Below, piece after piece: positions 1 to 8,634 of a stretch of DNA of 64,000 nucleotides. The position numbers and the translations under genes were made by a program. The DNA lies in NCBI RefSeq assembly GCF_900103935.1, contig NZ_FNIC01000004.1, positions 310,001 to 374,000 on the forward strand. Direction: 5' to 3'. Origin of the DNA: Nocardioides szechwanensis (lineage in GTDB: Bacteria; Actinomycetota; Actinomycetes; Propionibacteriales; Nocardioidaceae). Within the stretch, counting starts at the first letter, position 1; every line of letters begins with the position of its first letter. The notes below the pieces were generated by a model, which was not told where the DNA came from, did not search any database, and worked only from the letters and a program-made list of their open reading frames with translations.

Positions 1-431
1 AGTGTGACCGGGTCACCCGGTTCGAACCGGGTGCCGATCGGCGGCTCGGTTCGCCAGGCGCGACCTGGAGGCTCGCCGCACTCCTGCGCGATGTCATCCG
101 GGTAGCGGCTGGGCTGCACCTCGAGGCCGAGGTCGGTGAGCATCGCCTCGGCGTGCTGCACCGAGAGGCCGAAGACCGACGGGATCTGATCGGCCTGGAG
201 AACTGAGTCTGGCGTCATGGATGGAGATGGTGCCGGGTCGGGGCGGTCGCCGTCGGAGCCTCGTGCGACCACAGCCGCCGCACCGGAAACCAGGACCAGC
301 ACAGCCGCGGCTGCGGCCAGCGCCTGCCAGCGCGGTCGGCGGCCAGACGTCTCGATCGGTCCGGAGGGTGCGACGTCGATCGTGGTTGCGGCCTCGCGCA
401 ACAGGGCGCGAGCCTCAGAGTCAGTGAGCAT
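1..431 (-). CDS. Membrane-anchored PASTA-domain protein, partner of the sigma factor (3' end outside window)
   Basis: The reading frame opens with ATG at 431 and stays open to base 1, so only the first 143 residues are seen. There is a short cytoplasmic N-terminus, one Ala/Val-rich membrane segment at about residues 37-56, a Pro/Asp-rich linker, then a PASTA-like segment (about 85-143: IPSVFGLSVQHAEAML, then GLEV, then EPPIGTRFEPGDPV). PASTA domains bind cell-wall fragments or act as extracellular spacers. The start overlaps the stop of the sigma gene (ATGCTCACTGA), which suggests translational coupling. Position and topology resemble small membrane partners that follow SigE-family sigma genes; an anti-sigma role is an inference only. 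Confidence 0.75.
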   Translation of the reverse strand, partial: MLTDSEARALLREAATTIDVAPSGPIETSGRRPRWQALAAAAAVLVLVSGAAAVVARGSDGDRPDPAPSPSMTPDSVLQADQIPSVFGLSVQHAEAMLTDLGLEVQPSRYPDDIAQECGEPPGRAWRTEPPIGTRFEPGDPVT

Positions 432-900
432 CGGGGCTCCTCAGGTTCTGGTCGGCGGCGAGGGCGGCGAGCGCTCGCGAGGTGCGGCTCTTGACCGTCC
501 CGGGCGGGATCCGCAGCACGTCGGCGGTCTCGCGTTCGGAGAGGTCGGCGTAGTAGCGCAGGACGAGTACCTCGCGGTGCTCGGGGCGCATGGCCGCGAG
601 CGCGCGGCGTACGCCGAGACCGACGGTCGCGTCGACCTCGCCGTCGGGTCGGTCCGGGAGCGTCTCCGTGGGCAGCTCGCCGTTCCAGCGACGGTTACGG
701 GCGTCAGTCAGGGTGTTGACCAGGACGCGGTAGACGTAGGCATCGGGCTGGTCGGCGCGCTGGACGCGGCGCCAGGAGCGGTAGCACCGGAGCAGCGCGG
801 TCTGCACCACGTCCTCCGCGTCGGGCTGCGGACACCCGAGCAGCACGGCGGAGCGCACCAGGCTGGTGCGGCGCGCCACGACGTACTCGCTGAAGTCCAC
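421..900 (-). CDS. ECF RNA polymerase sigma factor, SigE family
   Basis: A 159-residue sigma-70 family protein of normal ECF length. Region 2 covers about residues 5-75 (MDFSEYVVARR start, DAEDVVQTALLRCYRSW) and region 4 about residues 98-150 (RPEHREVLVLRYYADLSE, then ETADVLRIPPGTVKSRTSRA as the helix-turn-helix). The opening DFSEYVVARRTSLVRSA is typical of the actinobacterial SigE subfamily. It would direct RNA polymerase to a small stress or envelope regulon. The downstream PASTA membrane gene overlaps it by 11 bases and is probably its co-transcribed partner. Confidence 0.92.
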   Translation of the reverse strand: MDFSEYVVARRTSLVRSAVLLGCPQPDAEDVVQTALLRCYRSWRRVQRADQPDAYVYRVLVNTLTDARNRRWNGELPTETLPDRPDGEVDATVGLGVRRALAAMRPEHREVLVLRYYADLSERETADVLRIPPGTVKSRTSRALAALAADQNLRSPDAH

Positions 901-957
901 GCGTTCTCCCGTCCGGTCACCACTATGACCGGCGGGACGGGTGGATCGGTTCCCGCC

Positions 958-1738
958 TCATGCGCAGGCGGCACATCGTTGGGCCTGACCGGGCCAGCCT
1001 TGTCGCTGCAGCACCAGCCCGAGCCGGGCCGCGGTCGAGCATCCGCGCTCGAACACCTGGCCGTAGCCGAGACGGATGGTCTCGGCCCCGCTGACCGCGG
1101 CATCCAGGTCACGCTCCAGGTCGAGGTCGCGGGCGTGGGCGGAGTCGTGGAAGACCCTGCGCGACGTCGTCGAGGATGTTCTCCAGCCAGGTACGGCGGG
1201 GGACCCGAGGCCGTTGGGCGAGGGTGCGCAGCAGCCGCGCCGCCGTGGTGCGCCGCGACCCGCAGGCGTCGGCCAGCGCCGCCACCGCGTCGAGGTCGGA
1301 GGGGGCGTCCGCCGCCACGTCGATGATCGCGTCGTCGTAGCGGACCCTCGGCGGGCCGAGGTTCCACTGCACGCGAGCCTCGAAGTCGCGCATCCGGCGG
1401 ATGCGTACGCCGTCCGCGTCACCGGACAGGTGACGCTGGCGGTCGACCGTCACCTCGATCAGTCGGTCCTCCCCGCTGCGTCGACCGGGCCCCTCCGCTG
1501 CCCGCACCGCCGATCGGTGGGTCAGCGCCGCCGGCCAGGCGAAGAGCACGCCGGCCCACGCGCGCTGCTGCCAGGTGAGCGGCCCGGTGTGTTCGACGTA
1601 GACGCCGGGGTGCACCCGCGCCAGCTCGCGCCGCCGGAGCATCCTCGCGAGGTCTCCCGGGGTCAGCCCGGCCTCGTGCAGCTGTCTTCGACTGACCACG
1701 CCGTCCTGGTCGCGCAGCAGCTGGCTGATCTGGTCCAT
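958..1738 (-). pseudogene. Broken AbiEi-type / DUF559 family protein gene
   Basis: Starts at ATG 1738 with an intact AbiEi-type winged-helix N-terminus (MDQISQLLRDQDGVVSRRQL, LARVHPGVYVEHTGPLTWQQ). The frame follows the family to LENILDDVAQ at about base 1155 and then reads a low-complexity RPRPRPRPGA tail to a stop at 1109. A second frame picks up the family's C-terminal end at once (FHDSAHARDLDLERDLDAAV, IRLGYGQVFERGCSTAARL, LVLQRQGWPG) and runs to a stop at 958. Intact relatives have about 40-50 residues between these blocks, including the catalytic-like core. So the gene appears to have lost an internal piece and gone out of frame. The family is common in actinobacteria as solitary genes; the toxin-antitoxin name comes from the N-terminal domain only. 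Confidence 0.8.
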
Positions 1739-1802
1739 GCGGGAAGCCTGCGTCCCGGGTGACCGCCTGAAACTCCGGGCAGCGGGGCCTGTGGACGAAC
1801 AA

Positions 1803-1843
1803 CGCGGTTGATCTGACACACGGGGTGTGTCAGATCAACCGCG
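1803..1843. terminator. Perfect 19-bp palindrome, likely terminator of the Fe-S reductase gene
   Basis: Arms CGCGGTTGATCTGACACAC (1803-1821) and its exact complement (1825-1843) with a GGG loop. It begins 8 bases past the stop of the leftward Fe-S reductase gene and lies before the broken AbiEi-type gene. A stable hairpin there could end transcription, although only a weak T-run follows (TTGTT on the minus strand). It also belongs to the set of unusually long palindromes seen elsewhere in the window. Confidence 0.6.
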
Positions 1844-1850
1844 CTATTGC

Positions 1851-4800
1851 TCAGAGGTCGAAGAGGGACCCGGAGTCGCTGATGTCGACGTCGGTCTTCG
1901 GCTGGTGGGACTCCCCGGAGCTGGCCGGCTTCGGCTTCTCCTCCGGCTTGTCCTCCGCCTCGGGCTCGGGCTCGGGCTCGGGTTCCGGCTCCGGCTCGGC
2001 CTCTGCCTCGGCTTCCGCCTCGGGGGTGTCGCTCCCGAGCGAGGTCGCAGCTGCGCTGAGGGCCGCCCCAGGGGACGCGGACTCGCTGGGCTCCGGCTCC
2101 GGCTCGGGCTCCGGCTCCGCTGCCTTGGCAGGCGCAGGCGCGGGCTCGGCGGCCTCGATGTCGAAGAGCGACCCGGACTCCGGGATCTTCGTCGCCGCCT
2201 GGACAGCCTCGCCGGACGACACCGGCGCGGGCGCGGGCTTCTCCTCCGGCTCGGGCTCGGGCTCGGCCTGCTTCGGGGCGGGGGCACTCGGCTCCGGGGA
2301 CGCGATGTCGAAGAGCGACCCACCGGACCCGAGGTCGGCGGCCGGCTTCGCAGCCGGCTTCGCCTCGGCCTTGGGCTCGGCCTCTGTCTTGGGCTCGGAC
2401 TTCTCCTCCGGCTCGGCCTCGGGCTCAGGCTCCGCCTTCGTGGCCGGCTCGGTCCTCGCCTCGGGCTCCTCGGAGCCGAGGTCGAACAGCGACCCGCCAC
2501 CGGACTCGAGGTCGGCGGCCGGCTTCGCAGCCGCCTTCTCCTCGGTCTTCTCCTCGGTCTTGGGCTCGGCCTTGGCTGCGGGCTCGGCCTCCGGCTCGGG
2601 GTCGTCGAACAGCGACCCGCCGGACTTCTCGGCCGGCTTCTTCGCCTCGGGCTCGGCCGCGACCTCGGTCTCTGGGTCGTCGAACAGCGACGACCCACCG
2701 GACGCCTTGGCCGCAGGGCCGGCATCCTCGGTGGCCACCACCGTGTCCTCGGTGATGGTGTCGTCGCCCGCTTCGGGCTCGGCCTTGGTGGCCTCGTCCT
2801 TCTTCGCGGCCGGCGAGGCCGCCTTCGCGCTGGCCCCCGCGCCGGGGGCGAGCTTGGTGGCCTGCTCGCCCTTCACGGACGCGAGCAGCATCTGCGCGAC
2901 GTCGAGGACCTCGACCTCCTCGCGGGCGTCACCGTTGGACTGGGCGGCGGTGAGGCCGTCGGAGAGCATCACGCGGCAGAAGGGGCAGCCGACCGCGATC
3001 TGGTCGGCGCCGGTGCCGACGGCCTCGTTGGTGCGGTTGTTGTTGATCCGCTCGCCGATGGTCTCCTCCATCCACATGCGGGCACCACCGGCGCCGCAGC
3101 AGAAGGACCGCTCGGAGTTGCGCTCCATCTCGACGAACTCCGCACCGGGCAGCACCTGGAGCAGCTCGCGCGGCGGCGTGTAGACGCCGTTGTGGCGGCC
3201 GATGTAGCACGGGTCGTGGTAGGTGATCGTGCGCTTCTGGGCACCCGCGCCGTCCTTGACCGGCGTCAGCTTGCCCTCACGGACCAGGCGGTTGAGCAGC
3301 TGCGTGTGGTGCACGACCTCGAGCTCGATGCCGAACTCGGAGTACTCGTTCTTGAGGGTGTTGAAGCAGTGGGCGCAGGTCGAGACGACCTTCTTGACCT
3401 TCGCCTCCTTCAGCACCGCGACGTTCTGCTGGGCCAGGCCCTGGAACAAGAACTCGTTGCCGGCCCGGCGGGCGGAGTCACCGGTGCAGGTCTCACCGTT
3501 GCCGAGCACGCCGAAGCTGACGCCCGCGATGTCGAGCAGCTCCGCGACGGCGCGGGTGGTCTTCTTGGCGCGGTCCTCGTAGGCGCCCGCGCAGCCGACC
3601 CAGAACAGCCACTCGACCTCGTCGAGCGACTCGATGGACTCACCGACGACCTTGACCTCGAAGTCGAGACCCTTGGCCCAGTCCATGCGCGCGGTCGCCG
3701 ACATGTTCCACGGGTTGCCCTTGTTCTCGAGGCCCTTGAACAGCCCGTTGAGCTCGGCGGGGAAGTTGGACTCGACCAGGACGGCGTAGCGGCGCATGTC
3801 GATGATGTGGTCGACGTGCTCGATGTCGACAGGGCACTGCTGCACGCAGGCGCCGCAGGTGACGCAGGACCAGAGCACGTCCGGGTCGATGACGCCGGAG
3901 CCGTCCTCGGGCATGTAGAACCAGTCGTCCCCGGTCTCGCCCACCAGCGGCCGGTCGACCTCCTTCTGGAGGGTGTCGTTGCCCTCGAGGAGCTTCTCCC
4001 GCTTGCCCTCGCCCGCGAGGACGTACGGCGCCTTCGCGAACGAGGCGTCGCGCAGGGCCATGATCATGAGCTTGGGGGAGAGCGGCTTCTCGGTGTTCCA
4101 CGCCGGGCACTGCGACTGACAACGGCCGCACTCGGTGCACGTGGCCATGTCGAGCAGGCCCTTCCAGGAGAAGTCCTCCACGGCGCCGACGCCCAGCTTG
4201 GCGTCCTCGTCGAGGTCATCGATGTCGTCGAGCGTGACCGGCTTGCCCTCGGACATCAGCGGCTTGACCGCGCCCAGCGCGACCGGCCGGCGTCCGAAGA
4301 GCACGTTGAGCGGCGCCAGGAAGATGTGCAGGTGCTTGGAGTTCAGCACGAGGATCAGGAAGACCAGCATGATGCCGATGTGGAGCAGCAGCCCGACGTG
4401 CTCGAGGGTCTCGATGGTGTCGTGGCTGAGCCCGTCCAGCAGCTTGCCGATGCCGATCGAGACGAACGCGCCGTTGTCGTAGGGCAGGTTGTGGGCGGCG
4501 GAGGCAGCGCCGCGGAACAGGAACATCGTCCAGATGACGTTGAAGATCATCAGCAGGACGAGCCAGGCCCCACCCAGGTGGGAGCCCTTGAAGCGGGACT
4601 TGCGGCCGAGCCGCTCAGGGGAGTTCTTGAGCCGGATCTGGGCGAAGACCACGAGGCTGACCACGGCCATGACGGCGATGAAGTCCTGGGCGAAGCCCAG
4701 GATCGCCCAGTGCCCGACGAGCGGGATCGCGAACTTGGGGTCGAAGAGGGCGCCGTACGCCTCGAGGTAGACCGTCGAGAGGATCAGGAAGGCCCAGAAC

Positions 4801-5030
4801 ACGAAGAAGTGGGCGGCACCGGGCACGGACCACTTGAGCAGCTTCTTCTGGCCGAAGACCTCGACCACCTGGGTCTTGAGCGACTCGCCCAGCCGCTTCG
4901 TGACGTTCTCGAGGCGGTCCGGGGCCGGCTGCCCGCTGGTGATGAGCCGGCCGAGGAAGAGCACACGCCGCCCGGCGAGGGCCAGCGTGACCGCTGTCAT
5001 CCCCAGCCCCAGAATCAGCACCAGATCCAC
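1851..5030 (-). CDS. Membrane (Fe-S)-binding reductase, HdrD/GlpC-like, with repeat-bearing acidic tail
   Basis: A 1059-residue protein, longer than the roughly 880-residue mycobacterial relative I recall (Rv0338c type). Residues 1-260 hold about five or six membrane segments resembling a NarI-like quinol/haem domain. Two 4Fe-4S motifs follow: CTECGRCQSQCP from Cys298 and CVTCGACVQQCP from Cys389. Then come two cysteine-rich CCG-type modules (GNGETCTGD; HDPCYIGRHNG ... SFCCGAGGARMW). This layout suits electron transfer between a quinone pool and a soluble donor, perhaps electron-transfer flavoprotein. From about residue 735 the protein is Glu/Pro/Ala/Lys-rich and probably disordered, and carries six SLFD motifs (near 780, 805, 847, 905, 955 and the very end). 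No co-transcribed neighbour. Confidence 0.85.
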   Translation of the reverse strand: MDLVLILGLGMTAVTLALAGRRVLFLGRLITSGQPAPDRLENVTKRLGESLKTQVVEVFGQKKLLKWSVPGAAHFFVFWAFLILSTVYLEAYGALFDPKFAIPLVGHWAILGFAQDFIAVMAVVSLVVFAQIRLKNSPERLGRKSRFKGSHLGGAWLVLLMIFNVIWTMFLFRGAASAAHNLPYDNGAFVSIGIGKLLDGLSHDTIETLEHVGLLLHIGIMLVFLILVLNSKHLHIFLAPLNVLFGRRPVALGAVKPLMSEGKPVTLDDIDDLDEDAKLGVGAVEDFSWKGLLDMATCTECGRCQSQCPAWNTEKPLSPKLMIMALRDASFAKAPYVLAGEGKREKLLEGNDTLQKEVDRPLVGETGDDWFYMPEDGSGVIDPDVLWSCVTCGACVQQCPVDIEHVDHIIDMRRYAVLVESNFPAELNGLFKGLENKGNPWNMSATARMDWAKGLDFEVKVVGESIESLDEVEWLFWVGCAGAYEDRAKKTTRAVAELLDIAGVSFGVLGNGETCTGDSARRAGNEFLFQGLAQQNVAVLKEAKVKKVVSTCAHCFNTLKNEYSEFGIELEVVHHTQLLNRLVREGKLTPVKDGAGAQKRTITYHDPCYIGRHNGVYTPPRELLQVLPGAEFVEMERNSERSFCCGAGGARMWMEETIGERINNNRTNEAVGTGADQIAVGCPFCRVMLSDGLTAAQSNGDAREEVEVLDVAQMLLASVKGEQATKLAPGAGASAKAASPAAKKDEATKAEPEAGDDTITEDTVVATEDAGPAAKASGGSSLFDDPETEVAAEPEAKKPAEKSGGSLFDDPEPEAEPAAKAEPKTEEKTEEKAAAKPAADLESGGGSLFDLGSEEPEARTEPATKAEPEPEAEPEEKSEPKTEAEPKAEAKPAAKPAADLGSGGSLFDIASPEPSAPAPKQAEPEPEPEEKPAPAPVSSGEAVQAATKIPESGSLFDIEAAEPAPAPAKAAEPEPEPEPEPSESASPGAALSAAATSLGSDTPEAEAEAEAEPEPEPEPEPEPEAEDKPEEKPKPASSGESHQPKTDVDISDSGSLFDL
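1930..2700 (-). repeat. Low-complexity E/P/A-rich coding repeat with six SLFD motifs
   Basis: This is the 3' part of the Fe-S reductase gene. On the plus strand it reads as imperfect runs of GGCTCGGGCTC-type hexamers (EPEPEP and EAEAEA on the protein strand). At irregular intervals the tail repeats a short motif: SSLFDD, GGSLFDD, GGSLFDL, GGSLFDI, SGSLFDI and finally SGSLFDL at the C-terminus. The motif is better conserved than the linkers, which suggests selection on it rather than slippage alone. Confidence 0.8.
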
Positions 5031-5158
5031 TTTTACTCCCTCATCACGGGCGGTTCGCCGGGGTTGCCCGACGGATTGCTGTCAGGAGGATACGGCCCCA
5101 CGCGGCCCGGCTCCGGCCCGGACCATGTGAGATTTTCGGCGAACGAGGTCAGCCAGGG

Positions 5159-7708
5159 CTACCCGAGGCGCGTGACCCGGCCGGCGCGGTTGAACGTCAC
5201 AGTCATCATCACCTTGGGCCGGGTCGCGGTCTTGGCGCAGAAGCCGTACGTCGTACCGAGCCGCGTGTAGGGCTGGCCGACGGCTCGCATCACCGCGTGG
5301 GTGGTCATCCCCTTGCGGACCAGACCCTGCACGGTCGAGACGTCCTTGCGCAGGCCGGGGTTGCGGCACGAGTCGGCCTTGATGCCCATGGTGCGCTCCC
5401 ACATCTGCAGGTAGGCCTCGGCTCCGCGCGCCATGTCGTCCACGATCGCGGCGCCGTCGCGGCCGGCGACCTTGCGCAGGTCCTCGACCCAGTCGGGGTA
5501 GAGGCCGTACTGGGCGACGCCGTCGAGGTTGATGTCGAAGACCCGCTGGCCGGCCGTCTGCCGCTTGACCCTGATCCCGTTGATGCCGCGGAAGGGATAG
5601 TTGACCTTGTTGGCGACGTTGGCACCACGCGGGTCGCCCTGCGCGCCGAGGCCGTTGATGTCCGCGCCGAAGCCGAACCCGAAGTAGTAGCGCTTGTCGG
5701 CCCAGCCGAGGTGGGTGCGCCACTTCTCGACGAACCCGGTCGAGTCGCCGGCGTACGGCGCGATGAAGCCGCCGAGCTTGTAGATGCGCGGGTAGGTGTC
5801 GGGGGTCGACCAGGAGTGGCTGGAGATGATCCCGGGGTAGTTCATCCGGTCGATCTGGTTCACCGCGGACTTGCGCGCCTTCACGCTGAGGTGGTCCGGG
5901 TCGAAGATCATCCGGCGCTTCGCCAGCCCGCGGATGGTGTGCTCGCCGAGGGTGGTGAGGCCGCGGGCGTTGCAGTGCAGCGGCGGCCCGTAGACCGGGA
6001 CCGCGGGGAGCACGCCACCGAAGAGCTGGCCGATGGCGCCGAAGAGCGCGTCCTGCTGCTCGGGGTCGATCTCGGGGGCGGCGTACTGCGTGTTGTCAGC
6101 CGACTCGCCGTCGGCCGGCTCGCAGTGCTTCATGTCCCAGAACGTGCCGGTCTCGAGGAAGTTGGCGCCGTTGACGACCGTGCCCGTGCTGCCGGCGTCG
6201 CCAGCGACCCCGGCGAGGGCGTTGTCGAACTTGTTGACCAGCTCCATCTGACGCACGCCCATGCGGTGCACCTCGTTGAGCTGGCGGTCGATCTCGGCGG
6301 CGCTGCAGGCGGGCACGTCCTCACCGCCGACCTGCTTGAACGTGCAGCCGAACGGGATGCTGGTCTCGATGCCCATGACCACGGCCATCTTGCCCTGGTT
6401 GATCACCTTGCGGGCCTGGAAGGGGTTGGTCACGATCCGGTAGAAGCCCTTGCCCGGGCCGCCGAACTGGGCGTCGATGTAGTCCTCGAAGTTGTGCATC
6501 TGGCGCGCCTGCAGCCGGACGGAGTCCATGTCGTCACACGAGTTGCGCTTGAGCGGGTAGAGCTGGCACAGCTGGTTGTTCTCGACGAGCAGGTTGACGA
6601 ACAGGCGCTGGCCGCCGCGCCACGCGCGCTCCATCCAGCGGTAGTAGGTGCCCTCGTGGGTCAGCGAGTGCGGCGCCGGCCAGTCCTTGAAGGTCGGCCA
6701 GCCCACGGGGTCGTGGCCGGGCTCGCCGGACAGGAAGGTCTCGAGCACGCCGCCGTAGCCGCCACTGGCCGAGTGGTCCTCGCAGTCGACCAGCGCGTAG
6801 GGCGCGCCGTACCGGTCCCAGGGCTTGCCGCAGTGGGCCTCGCCGCCGAGGAACTCGAAGGCCATCCCGTGGGTGTGGGCGTCGACGTAGCCGCGGACCT
6901 CCTGGAACGAGGTCACGCCGCCGTGAGGGTTGCCGCTGATGTCGATGCCGGACTCGGGGTAGGTGGCGCAGCCGCGCACCTTCTCGATGACGAAGCCGGA
7001 GGGCCGGTCGCCCAGGGCGAGCCGTCGTCCGTCGGCCCGCAACGCCTGGCCGCTGACCTGGCGGAGGCCGAAGAAGCCACCGCTGGTGCGCTTCACGACC
7101 CAGTCGGCGTTGGGGCTCGGCTCGGCCGCGAAGCCGGTGCCGGACAGGAAGTCGCGCTTGTTGCCGTAGAGCAGGTAGCTGCCGAGGTCGGTGGCCTTGA
7201 AGTAGAACCGCGCGGACCGCGCCCGCGTCTTCGCGCTCAGCACGAGAGCGCCGCCCGGCGTCCGGGCGAGGTAGCGCCCGCGCGGGACGCGCAAGGTGTA
7301 GCAGCCGCCCGCCATCTCGTAGCGGGTGCGCGGGTGGAGGGCGCGCTTGATGCCCATCGCGACGGTGGTGAGCGTCGGCTCGGCGAGCTTGCGCTGGCTG
7401 GCGACGTACGCCGCGTTGGCGCGGCGCTCGGCGGCGGTGGTGGGGTCCTGGGTGTCGGGGCCCACGTCACCGGCGCGAGAGATGGCGTTCTTCGTCGAGG
7501 GGTCGTTGTGGTCGTGGGGAGGGGCGCCCGGCGGGTCGTCGTGAGGCATCGCCTCGAGCGCGGCGGTCTTGCTGGTGTCGTTCTCGTCGAGGAGCGAGCC
7601 CTCGCGGTGACCGAACGACGGCACGGCCTGCAGCGCGCCGATGACGACGGCGACGGCGACGAGGCTCGCCCACAGGAGATGACGGCGGGGACGGGGCTGT
7701 GGACGCAT
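5159..7708 (-). CDS. Secreted amidohydrolase, peptidase M19-like, with beta-trefoil-like N-terminal domain
   Basis: About 849 residues from ATG 7708; this start is chosen over an upstream one at 7747 because it begins a clean signal sequence (MRPQPRPRRHLLWASLVAVA). Numbered from 7708, residues about 135-255 show repeats such as GRYLARTPGGALVLSA and DLGSYLLYG, as in fascin- or ricin-like beta-trefoils. The catalytic part starts near residue 275 with YVDAHTHGMAFEF (HxH metal ligands) and includes MGIETS, FDPDHLSVKARKSAVNQ and ISSHSWS, the ligand pattern of the membrane-dipeptidase-like metal hydrolases. It should act outside the cell on an unknown peptide or amide substrate. Genes on both sides are unrelated; it appears monocistronic. 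Confidence 0.75.
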   Translation of the reverse strand: MRPQPRPRRHLLWASLVAVAVVIGALQAVPSFGHREGSLLDENDTSKTAALEAMPHDDPPGAPPHDHNDPSTKNAISRAGDVGPDTQDPTTAAERRANAAYVASQRKLAEPTLTTVAMGIKRALHPRTRYEMAGGCYTLRVPRGRYLARTPGGALVLSAKTRARSARFYFKATDLGSYLLYGNKRDFLSGTGFAAEPSPNADWVVKRTSGGFFGLRQVSGQALRADGRRLALGDRPSGFVIEKVRGCATYPESGIDISGNPHGGVTSFQEVRGYVDAHTHGMAFEFLGGEAHCGKPWDRYGAPYALVDCEDHSASGGYGGVLETFLSGEPGHDPVGWPTFKDWPAPHSLTHEGTYYRWMERAWRGGQRLFVNLLVENNQLCQLYPLKRNSCDDMDSVRLQARQMHNFEDYIDAQFGGPGKGFYRIVTNPFQARKVINQGKMAVVMGIETSIPFGCTFKQVGGEDVPACSAAEIDRQLNEVHRMGVRQMELVNKFDNALAGVAGDAGSTGTVVNGANFLETGTFWDMKHCEPADGESADNTQYAAPEIDPEQQDALFGAIGQLFGGVLPAVPVYGPPLHCNARGLTTLGEHTIRGLAKRRMIFDPDHLSVKARKSAVNQIDRMNYPGIISSHSWSTPDTYPRIYKLGGFIAPYAGDSTGFVEKWRTHLGWADKRYYFGFGFGADINGLGAQGDPRGANVANKVNYPFRGINGIRVKRQTAGQRVFDINLDGVAQYGLYPDWVEDLRKVAGRDGAAIVDDMARGAEAYLQMWERTMGIKADSCRNPGLRKDVSTVQGLVRKGMTTHAVMRAVGQPYTRLGTTYGFCAKTATRPKVMMTVTFNRAGRVTRLG

Positions 7709-7789
7709 CTGCTCTCCTGGGTCGGCTGCCGACAGGATCACCCACACGGTGGGCCCTGTCGAGGGAGCAACGCGTCAGCGGAGCTGGTG

Positions 7790-8554
7790 TTACGCGGTCG
7801 TCTCACCCACGGGACGACCGCCGATCCGCCGGGAGAGCGCCGCGGCCGCGTCACGCACGGCACCGACCAGCGCGGCAGCGCCGTCGCCCTCGACGGTGAC
7901 CGCCACGGCGGCGGCCGGGAGCCCGTTGTGGTCCAGCACCGCCGACGCGACGCTGGCGAAGCCCAGGGTGACCTCGCCGTCCTCGGTGGCGTAGCCCCGA
8001 CGGCGTACGTCGGTCAGCACCGACCGCAGGGCGCCGAGCGCCCGCGGGCCCTGGCCCGTCCGGTCGACCAGCGCGGCGGCGGAGGGGTAGAGCGCGCGCA
8101 CCTGCGCGGCGGGCAGCTGGGCGAGCAGGGCGCGGCCGCTCGCGGTGAGGTGCGCGGGCAGGCGGACGCCGATGTCGGTGACGAGGGAGGGGCGGCCGAG
8201 GGCGCGTTCCTCGGCGACGTAGAGCACGTCGCGGCCGTGCAGGACCGCGAGGTGGGCGGTCTCGCCGACCCGGTCGACGAGGGCCTGCAGGTGGTGCCGG
8301 GCCAGCCGCTGGAGCGGTGCCTGCCGGGAGTAGCCGCTCCCGACCTCGAACGCCGCGACCCCCAGGCCGTAGCGGCGCTCCTCCTCGAGATGGACCACGA
8401 AGCCCTCGTCGGCCATCGCCGACAGGAGGTGGTAGGCCGAACTGCGGGGCAGGTCGCACGCGCGGCAGATGCTCTCGATGGGCACGGGGTCGGGCTGGCT
8501 CGCGAGGAACCGCAGCACCCGCAACGTGCGGGTTGCTGCGGGGACCTGGGACAT
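7790..8554 (-). CDS. IclR family transcriptional regulator
   Basis: About 254 residues from ATG 8554 (in-frame ATGs at 8563 and 8575 are alternatives). The N-terminal winged helix reads TRTLRVLRFLASQ ... IESICRACDLPRSSAYHLL, and the C-terminal IclR effector domain includes RLARHHLQALVDRVGETAHL, LPAHLTASGRALLAQLP and RGYATEDGEVTLGFASVA. IclR proteins usually control catabolic genes near them. The closest catabolic genes are hutHU, about 1.5 kb away behind a secreted-protein gene, so control of histidine use is possible but not shown. Confidence 0.9.
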   Translation of the reverse strand: MSQVPAATRTLRVLRFLASQPDPVPIESICRACDLPRSSAYHLLSAMADEGFVVHLEEERRYGLGVAAFEVGSGYSRQAPLQRLARHHLQALVDRVGETAHLAVLHGRDVLYVAEERALGRPSLVTDIGVRLPAHLTASGRALLAQLPAAQVRALYPSAAALVDRTGQGPRALGALRSVLTDVRRRGYATEDGEVTLGFASVASAVLDHNGLPAAAVAVTVEGDGAAALVGAVRDAAAALSRRIGGRPVGETTA

Positions 8555-8581
8555 GACCTTCATCCTGCTCTTCACCTGACG

Positions 8582-8622
8582 CGCCGAGGGCGGGGCCCCC
8601 GTCGGGGACCCCGCCCTCGGCG
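8582..8622. terminator. Hairpin terminator after the choice-of-anchor P gene
   Basis: Exact 14-bp arms CGCCGAGGGCGGGG (8582-8595) and complement (8609-8622) with a GC-rich loop, 13 bases past the stop of the leftward gene at 8635 and just before the IclR start. A strong stem without a clear T-run, as is common in GC-rich actinobacteria. Confidence 0.65.
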
Positions 8623-8634
8623 GTGGTGGAGTGC

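Noticed and set aside
1930..2690. CRISPR or tandem-repeat array
   Set aside because: The repeats are short degenerate codon repeats for Glu/Pro/Ala without spacers, and no cas genes are present.
1851..2700. SLFD motifs read as beta-clamp binding motifs
   Set aside because: The clamp motif needs a Gln/Leu start (QL-S/D-LF); the repeats have Gly/Ser before SLF and occur in a membrane redox protein.
1827..5270. A plus-strand open frame of more than 1100 codons opposite the Fe-S reductase gene
   Set aside because: Its translation is Gly/Leu/Arg/Val-rich with no domain; it mirrors the codon bias of the real gene on the other strand.
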